From: Calditrichota bacterium
GTDB lineage: Bacteria; Calditrichota; Calditrichia; Calditrichales; J004
Length of the DNA: 64,000 bases
Direction of reading: 5' to 3'
Assembly: GCA_024277115.1 (NCBI GenBank)
Contig: JAJRVW010000119.1
Span: 1 to 64,000, forward strand
Shown here: in pieces, positions 33,690 through 43,188 of the stretch
Layout of the letters: each line of letters starts with the position of its first letter
How positions within the stretch are numbered: the first letter of the stretch is position 1
Translations under genes and position numbers: made by a program
The notes under the pieces: model-generated
Told to the model about the DNA's origin: nothing
Databases searched by the model: none
What the model saw: the letters and a program-made list of their open reading frames with translations, nothing else

Positions 33690-36224
33690 TTACAGCATTA
33701 ATTGCAGACCTGCATATATATTTCTGCCTGCTGCCGGCCAATAATAATTTTGGTTGGACCAGGGATCGTAATATCCGGCAGTCTCATACTCTGCATCCAG
33801 TAGGTTATTAATTTTTAAGATTATCCTTACATCCGGCATATCATTATTTGTAATAATTTTATAAGATGAAAACAGCCCCATGGTGGTAAAGCTGTTTATA
33901 ATACGGGATTCATTTTCGGTGTTATCAAGATATTGTTTACCAATATGCTGAACCGAAAGTGAGGTAAAAAGCGTCCCATAATTTGCTGTAAACTTGAGGT
34001 TGGCGATTATAGATGGAAAGCTGGAAATGTTATTGCCGCTTAAATCCACTTCATCGACCTTGCCGGTGCTCCAGTTATATTGCTTCTCAATAAATTTTTT
34101 AAAGAAGTTTTGGCTGTAGGCAAAATTACCGCTCACCTGAAAATGGTTGCCCAGCTTTGATGTGGCCGTTAATTCTATCCCACGGTGGATGGTACTTTCC
34201 GCATTGCCTTTTATGGGCGAGCCATCTTTATCCAGGCCACCGGATGCAATTATTTCATTACGAAAATCCATCCAATATAAATTGACCGACGCGTTGATAA
34301 ATGTGTTGGTATAATTTATCCCCAGTTCAAAATCGACTAGTTCTTCCGGTTTTACATAAGGGTTTTTCCAATCAACGCCTGTAATTTTACCATTGCTGCG
34401 CAGTGTATCACTTTGGGCAAACAACGGCGCCACGCCAATATCATCAGGGCCGGTGAAGGTGTTGTATAAGTCATCATCCGATGGCTCACGCAGGGCACCT
34501 GATAGGTTGGAGTACAAGCTGAGATTTTTGTTGACTGTATAATTGATGCCCATGCGTGGGCTGAGAAAACTATAATCAATATTATAGCTGTTGATTTTGT
34601 CCCCGTTAAATAAAGCGGTTTCATTTTGCTTAAATCCGGCTGTTTTATATTCGTACAACAAATTGCTTAAAATATTTATATCGCTAGTATATTTATATAA
34701 ATAATTTACAAAGGCAGAAAGTGATTTTTTATCTCCGTTATAATTATAATATTCGCGTTCAGGGCTGTATTGGCTTGGCAGGTTTTTGGCCCAAACCACT
34801 TTACCGTAGTGCTCGGAATTAAAAAGATAGCCTGAAAGCCCAATGGTCATTTTACCTTCATCACTTTCAAAATTGGCCTTGCTGATAAAGCCCAGTTGTG
34901 TTTTATCGACCCATTTTTGGCGGACAAGGTCTGTCCGTTTTACAGAATATTGATTTCCACTTCGGATCAAAGTATCGGCATCAGAAAGATAATAATCCAG
35001 CGAATCGGTGCCAAAAAGCGAGGGGTCGGATGTTTGAAAAGTGGACATGCCGAAGTCGGATAATTTTTTACCCGTTTTTAAATTTTCATAATAACCCAGC
35101 CCTTTAATCATATAAACAGAGTTTGAAAGTTGCAGGCGGTCGGAAATATCCCATTCGTTTATTAACTGATAATGCTGCTGATGAAAATTATCAACACTAT
35201 TATTATAAGTCTCCTTTTTATAAGTGCGGTCTTTGGCGAGGATGTTTTGCGGGATGCCATCCCAATCCGGCTTAGTCAGTTCAGGGCCACCAAACAAGTT
35301 TAATTTGGTGACCATGTTGTCATCATAGCGTGCGGCATTAAAATAATAGGACCACAATTTACTTTCGGAGTTCTTACGGAAGCCGGTGCTCGATAATTGA
35401 GAATAACGCCCGTAGAAACTGTATTTCCCGGCAACCAGCCCTGAGTTGAAAGCGCTGGAAAATTTACGTGTATTAAAGGAACCCCCGCCATACTGAATAG
35501 TTAGTTTGGATTCCCCCGGTGTTGGCGAGGTGTTTATATTTATCGATCCGCCAAAAGTGGAGGTGCCATAAACCGAGCTGCCAATGCCACGTTGCACTTG
35601 TATGTCTTCAATATTCTCTGCGAGGTCGGGCATATCCACCCAATACACCTGCTGGTCTTCGGGGTCATTTAACGGAATATCGTTGATCATTACACCCACA
35701 CGTTTCTGGTCAAATCCACGGATTTTTACAAAGGAGTAACCGATCTCGTCGCCGGTTAGCGAATAAACATACATGTTGGGCATATCGTTGAGTAACATTG
35801 GCACATCACTGGCCGCGTAGCTGTTTTTTATTTCTTCTGCCGATTTGTTGCTAAAGGTTACCGGGGTCTCATGACGCGTTGCGCGGGTATCTGTAATAAC
35901 AATAGGCTGGCTTTCCATCACATAAGGTTTTAGCCGGAAGAGAATAGTGTTCGGGGCATTAGAAAAGTTAAAAATTTTAGACTGGGGTAAATAGGCCACG
36001 TGTGTTGCCAAAAGTGTTACAGATGTGGTGGGTTCAATTTTTAGCGAGAAAGCTCCTTCACCGTTGGTTGTTGTGCCAGCGCCGTTTTCTTTGATTTTAA
36101 TCTCGGCATTGACGATAGGTTTACCGGTTTCAACAGAAAGGACGCGGCCCTTAATTACTTGTGTCTGGGCGGAGAGAGAAGAAAGAAAAAGGAACAAAGA
36201 AAAAAGGAAAAAATGATGACGCAT
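33690..36224 (-). CDS. TonB-dependent receptor, predicted thiamin uptake
   Basis: 844 residues. Signal peptide 1-19 (LSSLSAQ), a carboxypeptidase-regulatory-like domain (about 22-105, VIKGRVLSVETGKPIVNAEIKI), a plug domain (about 120-230, PMLLNDMPNMYVYSLTGDEIGYSFVKIRGFDQKRVGVMINDIPLNDPE) and a 22-strand barrel ending AGRNIYAGLQLML with an aromatic-hydrophobic C-terminus. It lies directly downstream of a TPP riboswitch and terminator and upstream of thiN, matching the omr1-type receptors of thiamin salvage loci in Bacteroidota. The thiamin substrate is inferred from that context. Confidence 0.9.
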   Translation of the reverse strand: MRHHFFLFSLFLFLSSLSAQTQVIKGRVLSVETGKPIVNAEIKIKENGAGTTTNGEGAFSLKIEPTTSVTLLATHVAYLPQSKIFNFSNAPNTILFRLKPYVMESQPIVITDTRATRHETPVTFSNKSAEEIKNSYAASDVPMLLNDMPNMYVYSLTGDEIGYSFVKIRGFDQKRVGVMINDIPLNDPEDQQVYWVDMPDLAENIEDIQVQRGIGSSVYGTSTFGGSININTSPTPGESKLTIQYGGGSFNTRKFSSAFNSGLVAGKYSFYGRYSQLSSTGFRKNSESKLWSYYFNAARYDDNMVTKLNLFGGPELTKPDWDGIPQNILAKDRTYKKETYNNSVDNFHQQHYQLINEWDISDRLQLSNSVYMIKGLGYYENLKTGKKLSDFGMSTFQTSDPSLFGTDSLDYYLSDADTLIRSGNQYSVKRTDLVRQKWVDKTQLGFISKANFESDEGKMTIGLSGYLFNSEHYGKVVWAKNLPSQYSPEREYYNYNGDKKSLSAFVNYLYKYTSDINILSNLLYEYKTAGFKQNETALFNGDKINSYNIDYSFLSPRMGINYTVNKNLSLYSNLSGALREPSDDDLYNTFTGPDDIGVAPLFAQSDTLRSNGKITGVDWKNPYVKPEELVDFELGINYTNTFINASVNLYWMDFRNEIIASGGLDKDGSPIKGNAESTIHRGIELTATSKLGNHFQVSGNFAYSQNFFKKFIEKQYNWSTGKVDEVDLSGNNISSFPSIIANLKFTANYGTLFTSLSVQHIGKQYLDNTENESRIINSFTTMGLFSSYKIITNNDMPDVRIILKINNLLDAEYETAGYYDPWSNQNYYWPAAGRNIYAGLQLML

Positions 36225-36354
36225 ATAAAAAAATCTCCAAAAAATGTACAGCTATTGATACGGTTATCTCGTTTGTGATTAGGTTTGATCAACCTGTGAA
36301 CCAAAGTTTACCGACCCGACTTGAGCAGAGTGACAAAGTAAACTATGTCATTCC

Positions 36355-36396
36355 GAGGCACGAAGCATCCCCCTCATCTGACTATTCTCGTGCCTC
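36355..36396. repeat. Hairpin repeat in the leader of the thiamin operon
   Basis: GAGGCACGA and TCGTGCCTC face each other around 24 bases, within a TCATTCCGAGGCACGAAGCATCC sequence of the kind I recall dispersed between genes in FCB genomes. It lies between the riboswitch terminator and the TonB receptor start, inside the transcribed leader. Confidence 0.5.
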
Positions 36397-36445
36397 TCAT
36401 AACGACAAAACAACACATCTTTACTGTTGCATAAACAGGTTAAAA

Positions 36446-36476
36446 CAAAAAAAGTCTGCCGGGGGATGGCAGACTT
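36446..36476 (-). terminator. Terminator of the TPP riboswitch expression platform
   Basis: On the minus strand AAGTCTGCC-ATCCCCC-GGCAGACTT followed by a U tract, a perfect 9-bp stem about 12 bases after the aptamer. TPP binding is expected to favour termination before the receptor gene. Confidence 0.85.
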
Positions 36477-36487
36477 TATAGTTCTTA

Positions 36488-36572
36488 ATGCTTCCTACGC
36501 CGGTATAAACCGGTTCAGGTTCAAAGGGTCTGCTCTCAGTCCCACTACTGGCGGGACACCCCTGCGTATGTT
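36488..36572 (-). promoter_or_regulatory. TPP riboswitch (THI element)
   Basis: On the minus strand: CAGGGGTGTCCCGC, GGGACTGAGAG, ACCCTTTGAACCTGA, then CCGGTTTATACCGGCGTAGGAAGC. These are the conserved blocks of the TPP aptamer (GGGGUG, CUGAGA, ACCC..GAACCUGA, GCGUAGG). It controls the TonB receptor, thiN and SSS symporter genes downstream through the adjacent terminator. Confidence 0.95.
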
Positions 36573-36635
36573 TTCAAGTGGCTAATCTACAAAATTCATT
36601 TTGGCAAAACAAAGAAAAGTTGAGAACAATTCCCC

Positions 36636-38351
36636 TTACTTCAACTTTTTCGCCTCGTCCAATAGCTGCGAGGCATTGTCCAAAGCCTGTTGGGAAAGCG
36701 AAACCCCGCCAAGCAAATTGGCGATTTCTGAAATCTGTTTTTCAAACGCAAGTTCGGTAATTGAGACTTCTGTAGTGCCTTGTTCCGCTTTTTTATCCAC
36801 CTTATAATGGCTATCGGCAAAGGCGGCAATCTGTGGCAGGTGTGTGATACAAATAATTTGATGGTAACGCGAAAGCTCGCTGATTTTTTTACCGACAATC
36901 TGCGCCACTTTACCTGAGATGCCACTGTCAATCTCATCAAAAACCAAAATGGGCATTTTATCTTTTTCGGCCAACACAGATTTAAGCGCCAGCATAATGC
37001 GTGAAATTTCACCGCCCGAAGCAATCTTGTTAATAGGTTTTATGCCTTCGCCGGGATTGGGTGAAAAGTGGATTAAAACCTGATCAAAACCAGTAGCGAA
37101 AAGTTTTACCTTTTGTTGATTTATTTCAAAGGGGCTGTTCACATCATTCAGGCAATCCTGAACAAACTCGAAGCGACTGTCTTTCATGCCAATCTCATCT
37201 AAAAAAGCGCTTAACTTTCCTTCAAACTCCCGCGCGGCTTGTTTCCTTTTTTGCGATAGGCCAATCCCACTTTTTAAGATTAGTTTTTCAAGCTGTGACT
37301 TTTCTTTTTCTAGTCTGGAGAGGTGCGCATCGTAGTTTTCAATTTCGCCAAGTTTGTCTTTTAGCTCATCTTTAAAACCGAGTAATTCAGAAATGCTTAT
37401 TTTTTGATATTTTTTTAACAGGAACTCGATTTGTGCAATTTGTTGCCTTAGGGCTTCGGCGCGTTCCGGGTCAAATTCCAAATTGCCCAGGTAGCGCTCC
37501 GTAAACTGGCCGATTTCTTCGATGGTTTCCCGGGCGGAAATAAGGTTTTCGAGAAGCGCGTCAAATTGTGAATCGATGGATGCCAAATTGCGCAGGTGCT
37601 CCTCGGAGCCGGTAACCAGCTGTGACGCATTGTCCTCGCCGCTAATCAGGTTCTTCGCAAGTAATTGTGCCGCTTCGTGGATTTTTTCATAATTGGCCAA
37701 TCGTGTCAATTCATCTTTAAGCTGTTCCAGATCAACTTCATCTAGGCCTGCTTCTTCAATTTCGGCCTGTTGTAAATGGAACAAATCACGCATTTGTAAG
37801 GCCTGCGCGCGTTCGGCCTCCAGCTTTGTTAGATTGGTTTTTAGGGTTTCGTATGTTTTTACGAGGCTACCAAAATCTTTAATGCTGCTATGCAGGCCGG
37901 CAAACGAATCCAGATAGCTGAGGTGGTTTTCCGGGTGCAAAAGGACCTGGTGTTGATGTTGGCCGTGCAGGTCAATTAAAAAAGTGCTAATCCGGTTAAG
38001 GTTGGTTAGATGGACGGGCGTATCGTTTAAAAAAATACGCGATGTGCCGGAGAGGTTAATTTCCTTGCGGATAAGCAGGGTGTTGTCCTCAACTTCTATT
38101 TCCAGTTGTTGCAGATGGGGCAAAAGTTCCGGACGCTCATTGAGGTCGATCTCAGCTTCTATGATGGCTTTTTTTGCTCCGGCCCGGATAAAATCAAGAT
38201 TGCTGCGTTCGCCACATAACTGACTGATGGCATTCACTAAAATTGATTTCCCCGCGCCACTTTCGCCGGTAATTATATTTAATCCTTTTTGAAAATGGAT
38301 CTCGTTATGCTCGATTAAGGCGAAATTTTTTATTAATAAAGATTTGATCAT
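36636..38351 (-). CDS. recN: DNA repair protein RecN
   Basis: 571 residues. N-terminal Walker A GESGAGKSILVNAI (about residues 30-43), IRAGAKKAIIEAE and DLHGQHQHQVLL (family motif), long coiled-coil arms (about 160-380), then signature IASGGEISRIMLALKSVL and Walker B PILVFDEIDSGISGKVAQ, and ITHLPQIAAFADSHYKV. It is an SMC-like ATPase that acts at double-strand breaks. It lies 51 bases behind the PorZ-like gene on the same strand and directly upstream of the TPP riboswitch. Confidence 0.95.
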   Translation of the reverse strand: MIKSLLIKNFALIEHNEIHFQKGLNIITGESGAGKSILVNAISQLCGERSNLDFIRAGAKKAIIEAEIDLNERPELLPHLQQLEIEVEDNTLLIRKEINLSGTSRIFLNDTPVHLTNLNRISTFLIDLHGQHQHQVLLHPENHLSYLDSFAGLHSSIKDFGSLVKTYETLKTNLTKLEAERAQALQMRDLFHLQQAEIEEAGLDEVDLEQLKDELTRLANYEKIHEAAQLLAKNLISGEDNASQLVTGSEEHLRNLASIDSQFDALLENLISARETIEEIGQFTERYLGNLEFDPERAEALRQQIAQIEFLLKKYQKISISELLGFKDELKDKLGEIENYDAHLSRLEKEKSQLEKLILKSGIGLSQKRKQAAREFEGKLSAFLDEIGMKDSRFEFVQDCLNDVNSPFEINQQKVKLFATGFDQVLIHFSPNPGEGIKPINKIASGGEISRIMLALKSVLAEKDKMPILVFDEIDSGISGKVAQIVGKKISELSRYHQIICITHLPQIAAFADSHYKVDKKAEQGTTEVSITELAFEKQISEIANLLGGVSLSQQALDNASQLLDEAKKLK

Positions 38352-38402
38352 TTTATTTAGATGTTTTAACGGGCGCGCTGTTTTTCAGTAATAATGTGAC
38401 GC

Positions 38403-40745
38403 TTATTTTCTTACAACGGCAATTTTACCGCCAACGGATTTTCCGTCTTCGGTAAAGGCAAGATAAAGATAAATCCCTGATGCTACAACATGTCCGTTGG
38501 AATCCCTGCCATTCCATTTGGCGCGGCTACCATCCACCTGCTTATTATTTGCGGTAAGTGTTTTAATTAGTTTGCCGTTAAGGTTTAGGATTTTTACTAT
38601 CGAATTGTCTTTTAATTTTCTAATGGTGAACAGATCATTTTCACCATCTAAAATAAATGGGTTGGGCCCGGCAACCACAGTATCAAAATTCTTTTGTACT
38701 TCGGCAAAAGACCCTTTAAAAATAGAGAGTCCCCCTTCCGTTGCAATAAGTGCTTCGGCGCGGTCATTATCAACAAAAACACTATTTACGGAGTTGTGCA
38801 CAAGGCCACTGTTTTCAGTTGTATACTGAATCCAGGCATCCGGATCGAATGGACTCAGGTCACCCTTTAATATAGTAAGGCCGCTCGCTGTAGCAATCCA
38901 TTTGTTATTAAATTTATCGACAACTATCTGGCTGATAAGGTTATCGATCGGGCCGGTTTCACCAAAATGCCTAAAAATATTTTGCCCATCAAAAGAATGT
39001 AGTCCGCCACGCGTCCCTATCCAGATTACGCCGTCTGTATCAGTTGTTAATGCGGTAATTTGATCGCTGATTATCGTGCTGTTGCTAACCTTAAAATAAG
39101 TAAAAGAATCATCGGATTTGCTGCTGAGGGTATTGTCAAAATCAAACAGGTAAAGACCGGCCCCGTTTGCACCGACCCATACACGTCCAAAATCATCAAA
39201 AGTAATACTAGAGTATCCATCACTAAGTTCTAGCCCATCAGTTTTACCAAAATACGACCAATTGTTTTTATCCAGGTTCAATGTACCATTGCTGTTGTAT
39301 GGCGCTACGACAAGAAATTTTTCGTTCGATGCATAGGAATTGAGAATCCATAAATTCCCGTTAAAATCTTCTTTAAAGCCAGTAATTACGCCCTGGTCTT
39401 CCAGGTTACTGTTGTTGGGGCTAAAAAATCCCTGATGGTCGGGAGGTGTGGGTTCGATATCTTCATAAATCACTGTATCCTGGTTGGTAATTACCCGTTG
39501 GCCGGGATGGCTGTGACTGTTGAAATAGCTGTATTTTTCTCCATCAAAAACGGCCAGAGTACCGCCCCACGATGCAAGCCAGACATTGTTAAAGCGGTCT
39601 TCATAAATGTAGTTGATCGAGCTCAGCCGTGACCATACTTCACCTTTAAAATAGATACTTTGCCAGCTGCCATTTTCATAAAGTGAATAACCCTTGTCCG
39701 GTGTAAGTTTAAATTTACCGTGGCTTGCCCAAATTCGTCCGGCCTTATCCCGGATTACAAAACGTAGCTGATTTTGTGCCGGTCCGTCAAGTAAAAGCGG
39801 GTTGTCCGTCTCACTATTTTGGATGCCCCCTTTTTCCAGGCCAAGCCAAATAGAGTTGCTGTCATCAATCGCAAGTGCGTTGATATTTTTTGTATAACCG
39901 GTGCTTTTTTGGATGCCTGTCTCCGGTAAAAAATGATAAAGTGTTCTGCCACTTGCAACCAGCAATGTATTGTCATTTTTTAACAGGCGATCAATACTTT
40001 TTTCATCAAAGGTGTTGTCCGTAACAATAGAATAGTTGTTGTCAATAACGGCAAGCCCGCTTTCTGTACCAACCCAAAGTTTATTTTCCAGGATAGAAAA
40101 CGATAAAATATTATTATTGGGCAGGCCATCATCTGTTGTAAATAATTGCCAGTTTTCAGGATTGCTCATAGTAGAAAAATTAACATGCGCACTAAAAAGG
40201 CCTTTATCTGTTGCCAACCAAATTTGTTTATTATATAGGGCGATTTGATTAATGGAGGCGGCTATATCGGGGAAGTTGACAAAAAAATCGTTAAACTCAT
40301 ATTGCCCATCTATTTTAATAAAAGCGGCGATGGTTTTTCCAGGAAAATTTTCGCTCTCTGTTGCCACCCAAATCGTATCGTCTTTTACAATCATATTTGA
40401 GATCGTAAGCCCTGTGAAAGAGATATCATCCCATTCATTGGAAGCGGGGTTATATACCTGAAGATCGCCTTCTTTGCTTCCGGTGATTATATTCCCGCTG
40501 GCATCCACTGTTATGGCCTGAATATTAACTGATTTTAACCCGTTGGTATTTGTCCATTTTTGGACTTCTGAGGTAGACCGGTTGTAGATAAAAGCACCAC
40601 CATCGGTTGCAGCCCAAATAGCATCATCAATGATGGCAATGGATTTTACATTGTTCATATTGGTAATGGTCTCCCAATCCTGAAATTGGGCCGATAAATT
40701 TTGAGATAAAAGAATAAGGATAAAAAGAAAGAAGTTTTTTGACAT
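38403..40745 (-). CDS. Secreted two-propeller protein, PorZ-like, with sorting domain
   Basis: 780 residues. Signal peptide (1-19, QNLSAQ), then repeated beta-propeller blades (for example IWAATDGGAFIYN, IWLATDKGLFSAH, LWVGTESGLAVID, IWIGTRGGLHSFD, KWIATASGLTILK) of the two-component-regulator-propeller type through about residue 680. A C-terminal FlgD-like/sorting domain follows (VVAGPNPFILDGE, VKILNLNGKLIKTL, GIYLYLAFTEDGK). The opening WETITNMNNVKSIAI resembles PorZ of type IX secretion, which has the same layout. It starts 4 bases after the ribH stop. Function in secretion is inferred. Confidence 0.7.
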   Translation of the reverse strand: MSKNFFLFILILLSQNLSAQFQDWETITNMNNVKSIAIIDDAIWAATDGGAFIYNRSTSEVQKWTNTNGLKSVNIQAITVDASGNIITGSKEGDLQVYNPASNEWDDISFTGLTISNMIVKDDTIWVATESENFPGKTIAAFIKIDGQYEFNDFFVNFPDIAASINQIALYNKQIWLATDKGLFSAHVNFSTMSNPENWQLFTTDDGLPNNNILSFSILENKLWVGTESGLAVIDNNYSIVTDNTFDEKSIDRLLKNDNTLLVASGRTLYHFLPETGIQKSTGYTKNINALAIDDSNSIWLGLEKGGIQNSETDNPLLLDGPAQNQLRFVIRDKAGRIWASHGKFKLTPDKGYSLYENGSWQSIYFKGEVWSRLSSINYIYEDRFNNVWLASWGGTLAVFDGEKYSYFNSHSHPGQRVITNQDTVIYEDIEPTPPDHQGFFSPNNSNLEDQGVITGFKEDFNGNLWILNSYASNEKFLVVAPYNSNGTLNLDKNNWSYFGKTDGLELSDGYSSITFDDFGRVWVGANGAGLYLFDFDNTLSSKSDDSFTYFKVSNSTIISDQITALTTDTDGVIWIGTRGGLHSFDGQNIFRHFGETGPIDNLISQIVVDKFNNKWIATASGLTILKGDLSPFDPDAWIQYTTENSGLVHNSVNSVFVDNDRAEALIATEGGLSIFKGSFAEVQKNFDTVVAGPNPFILDGENDLFTIRKLKDNSIVKILNLNGKLIKTLTANNKQVDGSRAKWNGRDSNGHVVASGIYLYLAFTEDGKSVGGKIAVVRK

Positions 40746-40749
40746 AGTA

Positions 40750-41214
40750 TTATAATTTTGTTAGAAGGTCAGCCATTTCAATAGCAGTCAATGCCGCGTC
40801 CCAACCTTTGTTTCCTGATTTTGTCCCTGCGCGTTCCAGGGCTTGTTCAATTGTTTCTGTAGTTAATACACCAAAGCTTACTGGTATTTCAGACTCAAGG
40901 TTTAACTGCCCTATGCCTCTGGCAACCATACCTGCAACATATTCAAAATGGGGTGTTGCCCCACGGATAACCGCGCCAAGGCATATTACGGCATCATAAG
41001 AAGCAGAAGATACCATTTTTTTAGCAACTTGTGAAATTTCGAATGCCCCCGGGCACCATGCAACTGAAATATTTTCTTCTTCCCCTTCGTGCCTGATAAT
41101 GCAGTCTATCGCTACTTCAAGAAGCTTTGAGCTAATTAAAGAATTAAACCGGCCAACAACAATGCCAAATCTTTTCCCTTTTGCCGTAAGCTTACCTTCA
41201 ATAATTTTGGTCAT
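40750..41214 (-). CDS. ribH: 6,7-dimethyl-8-ribityllumazine synthase
   Basis: 154 residues, usual length. Motifs: [54 protein letters not shown] (with the catalytic His nearby), [33 protein letters not shown]. It condenses the DHBP from RibBA with the pyrimidine from RibD to make lumazine, the substrate of RibE. Last of four contiguous riboflavin genes. Confidence 0.96.
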   Translation of the reverse strand: MTKIIEGKLTAKGKRFGIVVGRFNSLISSKLLEVAIDCIIRHEGEEENISVAWCPGAFEISQVAKKMVSSASYDAVICLGAVIRGATPHFEYVAGMVARGIGQLNLESEIPVSFGVLTTETIEQALERAGTKSGNKGWDAALTAIEMADLLTKL

Positions 41215-41276
41215 GTTTTTTCCCTGGTTTTACTGTATGACGATTTAATATTTCTGTTTTTAAAACGAATCGACTA

Positions 41277-42500
41277 TCAATCTGCTTTTAATAAATGCCC
41301 TAGCTTTTCACGCTTGGTTTTTAAATAGCGATGGTTATTTTCGTTGGGGCAAATCTCAATGGGTATTCTTTCTGTAATTTCCAGGTTATAACCTTTTAAG
41401 CCAATAATCTTTTTGGGGTTATTGGTTAATAAGCGGATTTTTTTTAAGCCTAAATCAATTAATATTTGGGCGCCAATACCATAATCCCTCAAATCGGCCT
41501 TAAAACCCAGGATTTCATTTGCCTCAACGGTATCCTTTCCTTTTTCCTGAAGGGCGTATGCCAGGAGTTTGTTGACCAGCCCTATTCCACGGCCTTCCTG
41601 GCGCATATACAATACAACGCCTTTGCCTTCGTGCTCAATCTTGCGCATTGCCGTGCTTAGCTGGTCCCCGCAATCGCAGCGTAATGATCCAAAAACATCA
41701 CCCGTCAAACATTCTGAATGCACGCGGACAAGCGTTGGCTCTTCCGCAGAGATTTCACCTTTTACCAGTGCAACATGATGTTCGCTCGGGTTAAGCAGGC
41801 TCTCGTATGTGTACAGTTTAAAATTACCAAATTTAGTGGGCATATCAACGATGACTTTCCGTGTAATCAGTTTCTCCCTGGTACGCCGGTATTCAATCAA
41901 ATCCGCAATGGTTATCATTTTAAGGTTATGCTTTTGGCAAAAGGAAGCCAGGTCGTGCACACGTGCCATCGAACCATCCTCATGCATTATTTCGCATAAA
42001 ATCCCGGACGGTTTTAAACCAGCCAGTAGGGCTAAATCTACTGCGGCCTCTGTGTGCCCTGCGCGTCTTAAAACACCGCCTTTTTTTGCCACTAATGGAA
42101 AGATGTGTCCTGGCCGCGCAAAATCGTTTGCCTTTTTTTGTATATCAACCAATGCCCTGATTGTACTTGCCCTGTCGTGGGCGGATATTCCGGTGGTTGT
42201 ACCGTGTTTATAATCTACGGTTACAGTAAAAGGGGTTTGGTGCAAGGCCGTATTCTCACCGACCATATAATCCAGGTCTAAGGCATCGGCCCTGCCAGCG
42301 GTAATCGCGGCGCATAACATGCCACGGGCCTCGCGCGTAATAAAATTTACATGCTCCGGGAGGACCTTTTCTGAGGCCATGATTAAATCACCTTCATTTT
42401 CACGGTCTGCATCATCAACTACAACAACCATTTTACCTTGCCGGATATCTGCTAAGGCTTCTGCTATTGAAGCAAATCTGATCTCATTTTCTTTACCCAT
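41277..42500 (-). CDS. ribBA: Bifunctional 3,4-dihydroxy-2-butanone-4-phosphate synthase / GTP cyclohydrolase II
   Basis: 407 residues. RibB half (about 1-205): [69 protein letters not shown]. RibA half (about 210-405): [24 protein letters not shown] with the zinc Cys residues, [21 protein letters not shown], and [15 protein letters not shown]. It supplies both branches of riboflavin synthesis. One base separates it from ribE. Confidence 0.96.
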   Translation of the reverse strand: MGKENEIRFASIAEALADIRQGKMVVVVDDADRENEGDLIMASEKVLPEHVNFITREARGMLCAAITAGRADALDLDYMVGENTALHQTPFTVTVDYKHGTTTGISAHDRASTIRALVDIQKKANDFARPGHIFPLVAKKGGVLRRAGHTEAAVDLALLAGLKPSGILCEIMHEDGSMARVHDLASFCQKHNLKMITIADLIEYRRTREKLITRKVIVDMPTKFGNFKLYTYESLLNPSEHHVALVKGEISAEEPTLVRVHSECLTGDVFGSLRCDCGDQLSTAMRKIEHEGKGVVLYMRQEGRGIGLVNKLLAYALQEKGKDTVEANEILGFKADLRDYGIGAQILIDLGLKKIRLLTNNPKKIIGLKGYNLEITERIPIEICPNENNHRYLKTKREKLGHLLKAD

Positions 42501-42501
42501 C

Positions 42502-43146
42502 TTAAAATCCTAAATCCTTTATTTTTTGAAATGATAGCTTTGCACTTGTTCCGTGTTGTTTAAAGGGTAAAAGTTTTTCAATATATTTGGCGATAACATC
42601 AACTTCAATATTCATGTTGTTACCTGTTTTTAAAGTGGCAAGATTGGTGTTTGCCCAAGTGTGTGGGATTATATTTATCCCGACCGTTGTGCCTGATAAA
42701 CGGGCAATTGTTAAACTGATGCCATCCAAGGCAATAGAGCCTTCTAAAATTGTGTAGCGCTCAAGCTGTCGGTCTAAAACCACATCAAGCGCATAGTTCT
42801 CGCCTAGTTTCTCAATGCGCGTAATAACTGCCTTGCCATTAACATGGCCCTGAACCATGTGGCCGCCAAGCCGGGTTTGCAAACTTACCGCGCGTTCCAG
42901 GTTCACTTTTTGATTTGGCTTAAATGTGCCCAATGTGGTTTTTTTCAGGGTCTCGCCAACTGCGTCTACCCAAAAACCGCTTTCTGACACCTTGGTGGCC
43001 GTCAGGCAAATTCCATTAACCGCAACAGAATCATCTGTTTTAAGGTCATCCAAAATTTGCTTTGCCCCAATCTGTAACTTTATACCGCCTGCAATAGGGG
43101 CGATATTCTTAACAATACCTAATTCTTCTATGAGTCCTGTAAACAT
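42502..43146 (-). CDS. ribE: Riboflavin synthase, alpha subunit
   Basis: 214 residues with two lumazine-binding repeats: [10 protein letters not shown]...[28 protein letters not shown], then [14 protein letters not shown] and [18 protein letters not shown]. It dismutates two lumazines into riboflavin and the RibD product. Also called ribC in some organisms. Placed between ribD and ribBA on the same strand. Confidence 0.95.
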   Translation of the reverse strand: MFTGLIEELGIVKNIAPIAGGIKLQIGAKQILDDLKTDDSVAVNGICLTATKVSESGFWVDAVGETLKKTTLGTFKPNQKVNLERAVSLQTRLGGHMVQGHVNGKAVITRIEKLGENYALDVVLDRQLERYTILEGSIALDGISLTIARLSGTTVGINIIPHTWANTNLATLKTGNNMNIEVDVIAKYIEKLLPFKQHGTSAKLSFQKIKDLGF

Positions 43147-43188
43147 AGTTTAATCTAATCATTTTGTATGATTTAAAAGATAAAATTT

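Noticed and set aside
41718-42213. Plus-strand ORFs opposite ribBA
   Set aside because: Antisense to a clearly conserved enzyme with complete motifs; no independent coding evidence.
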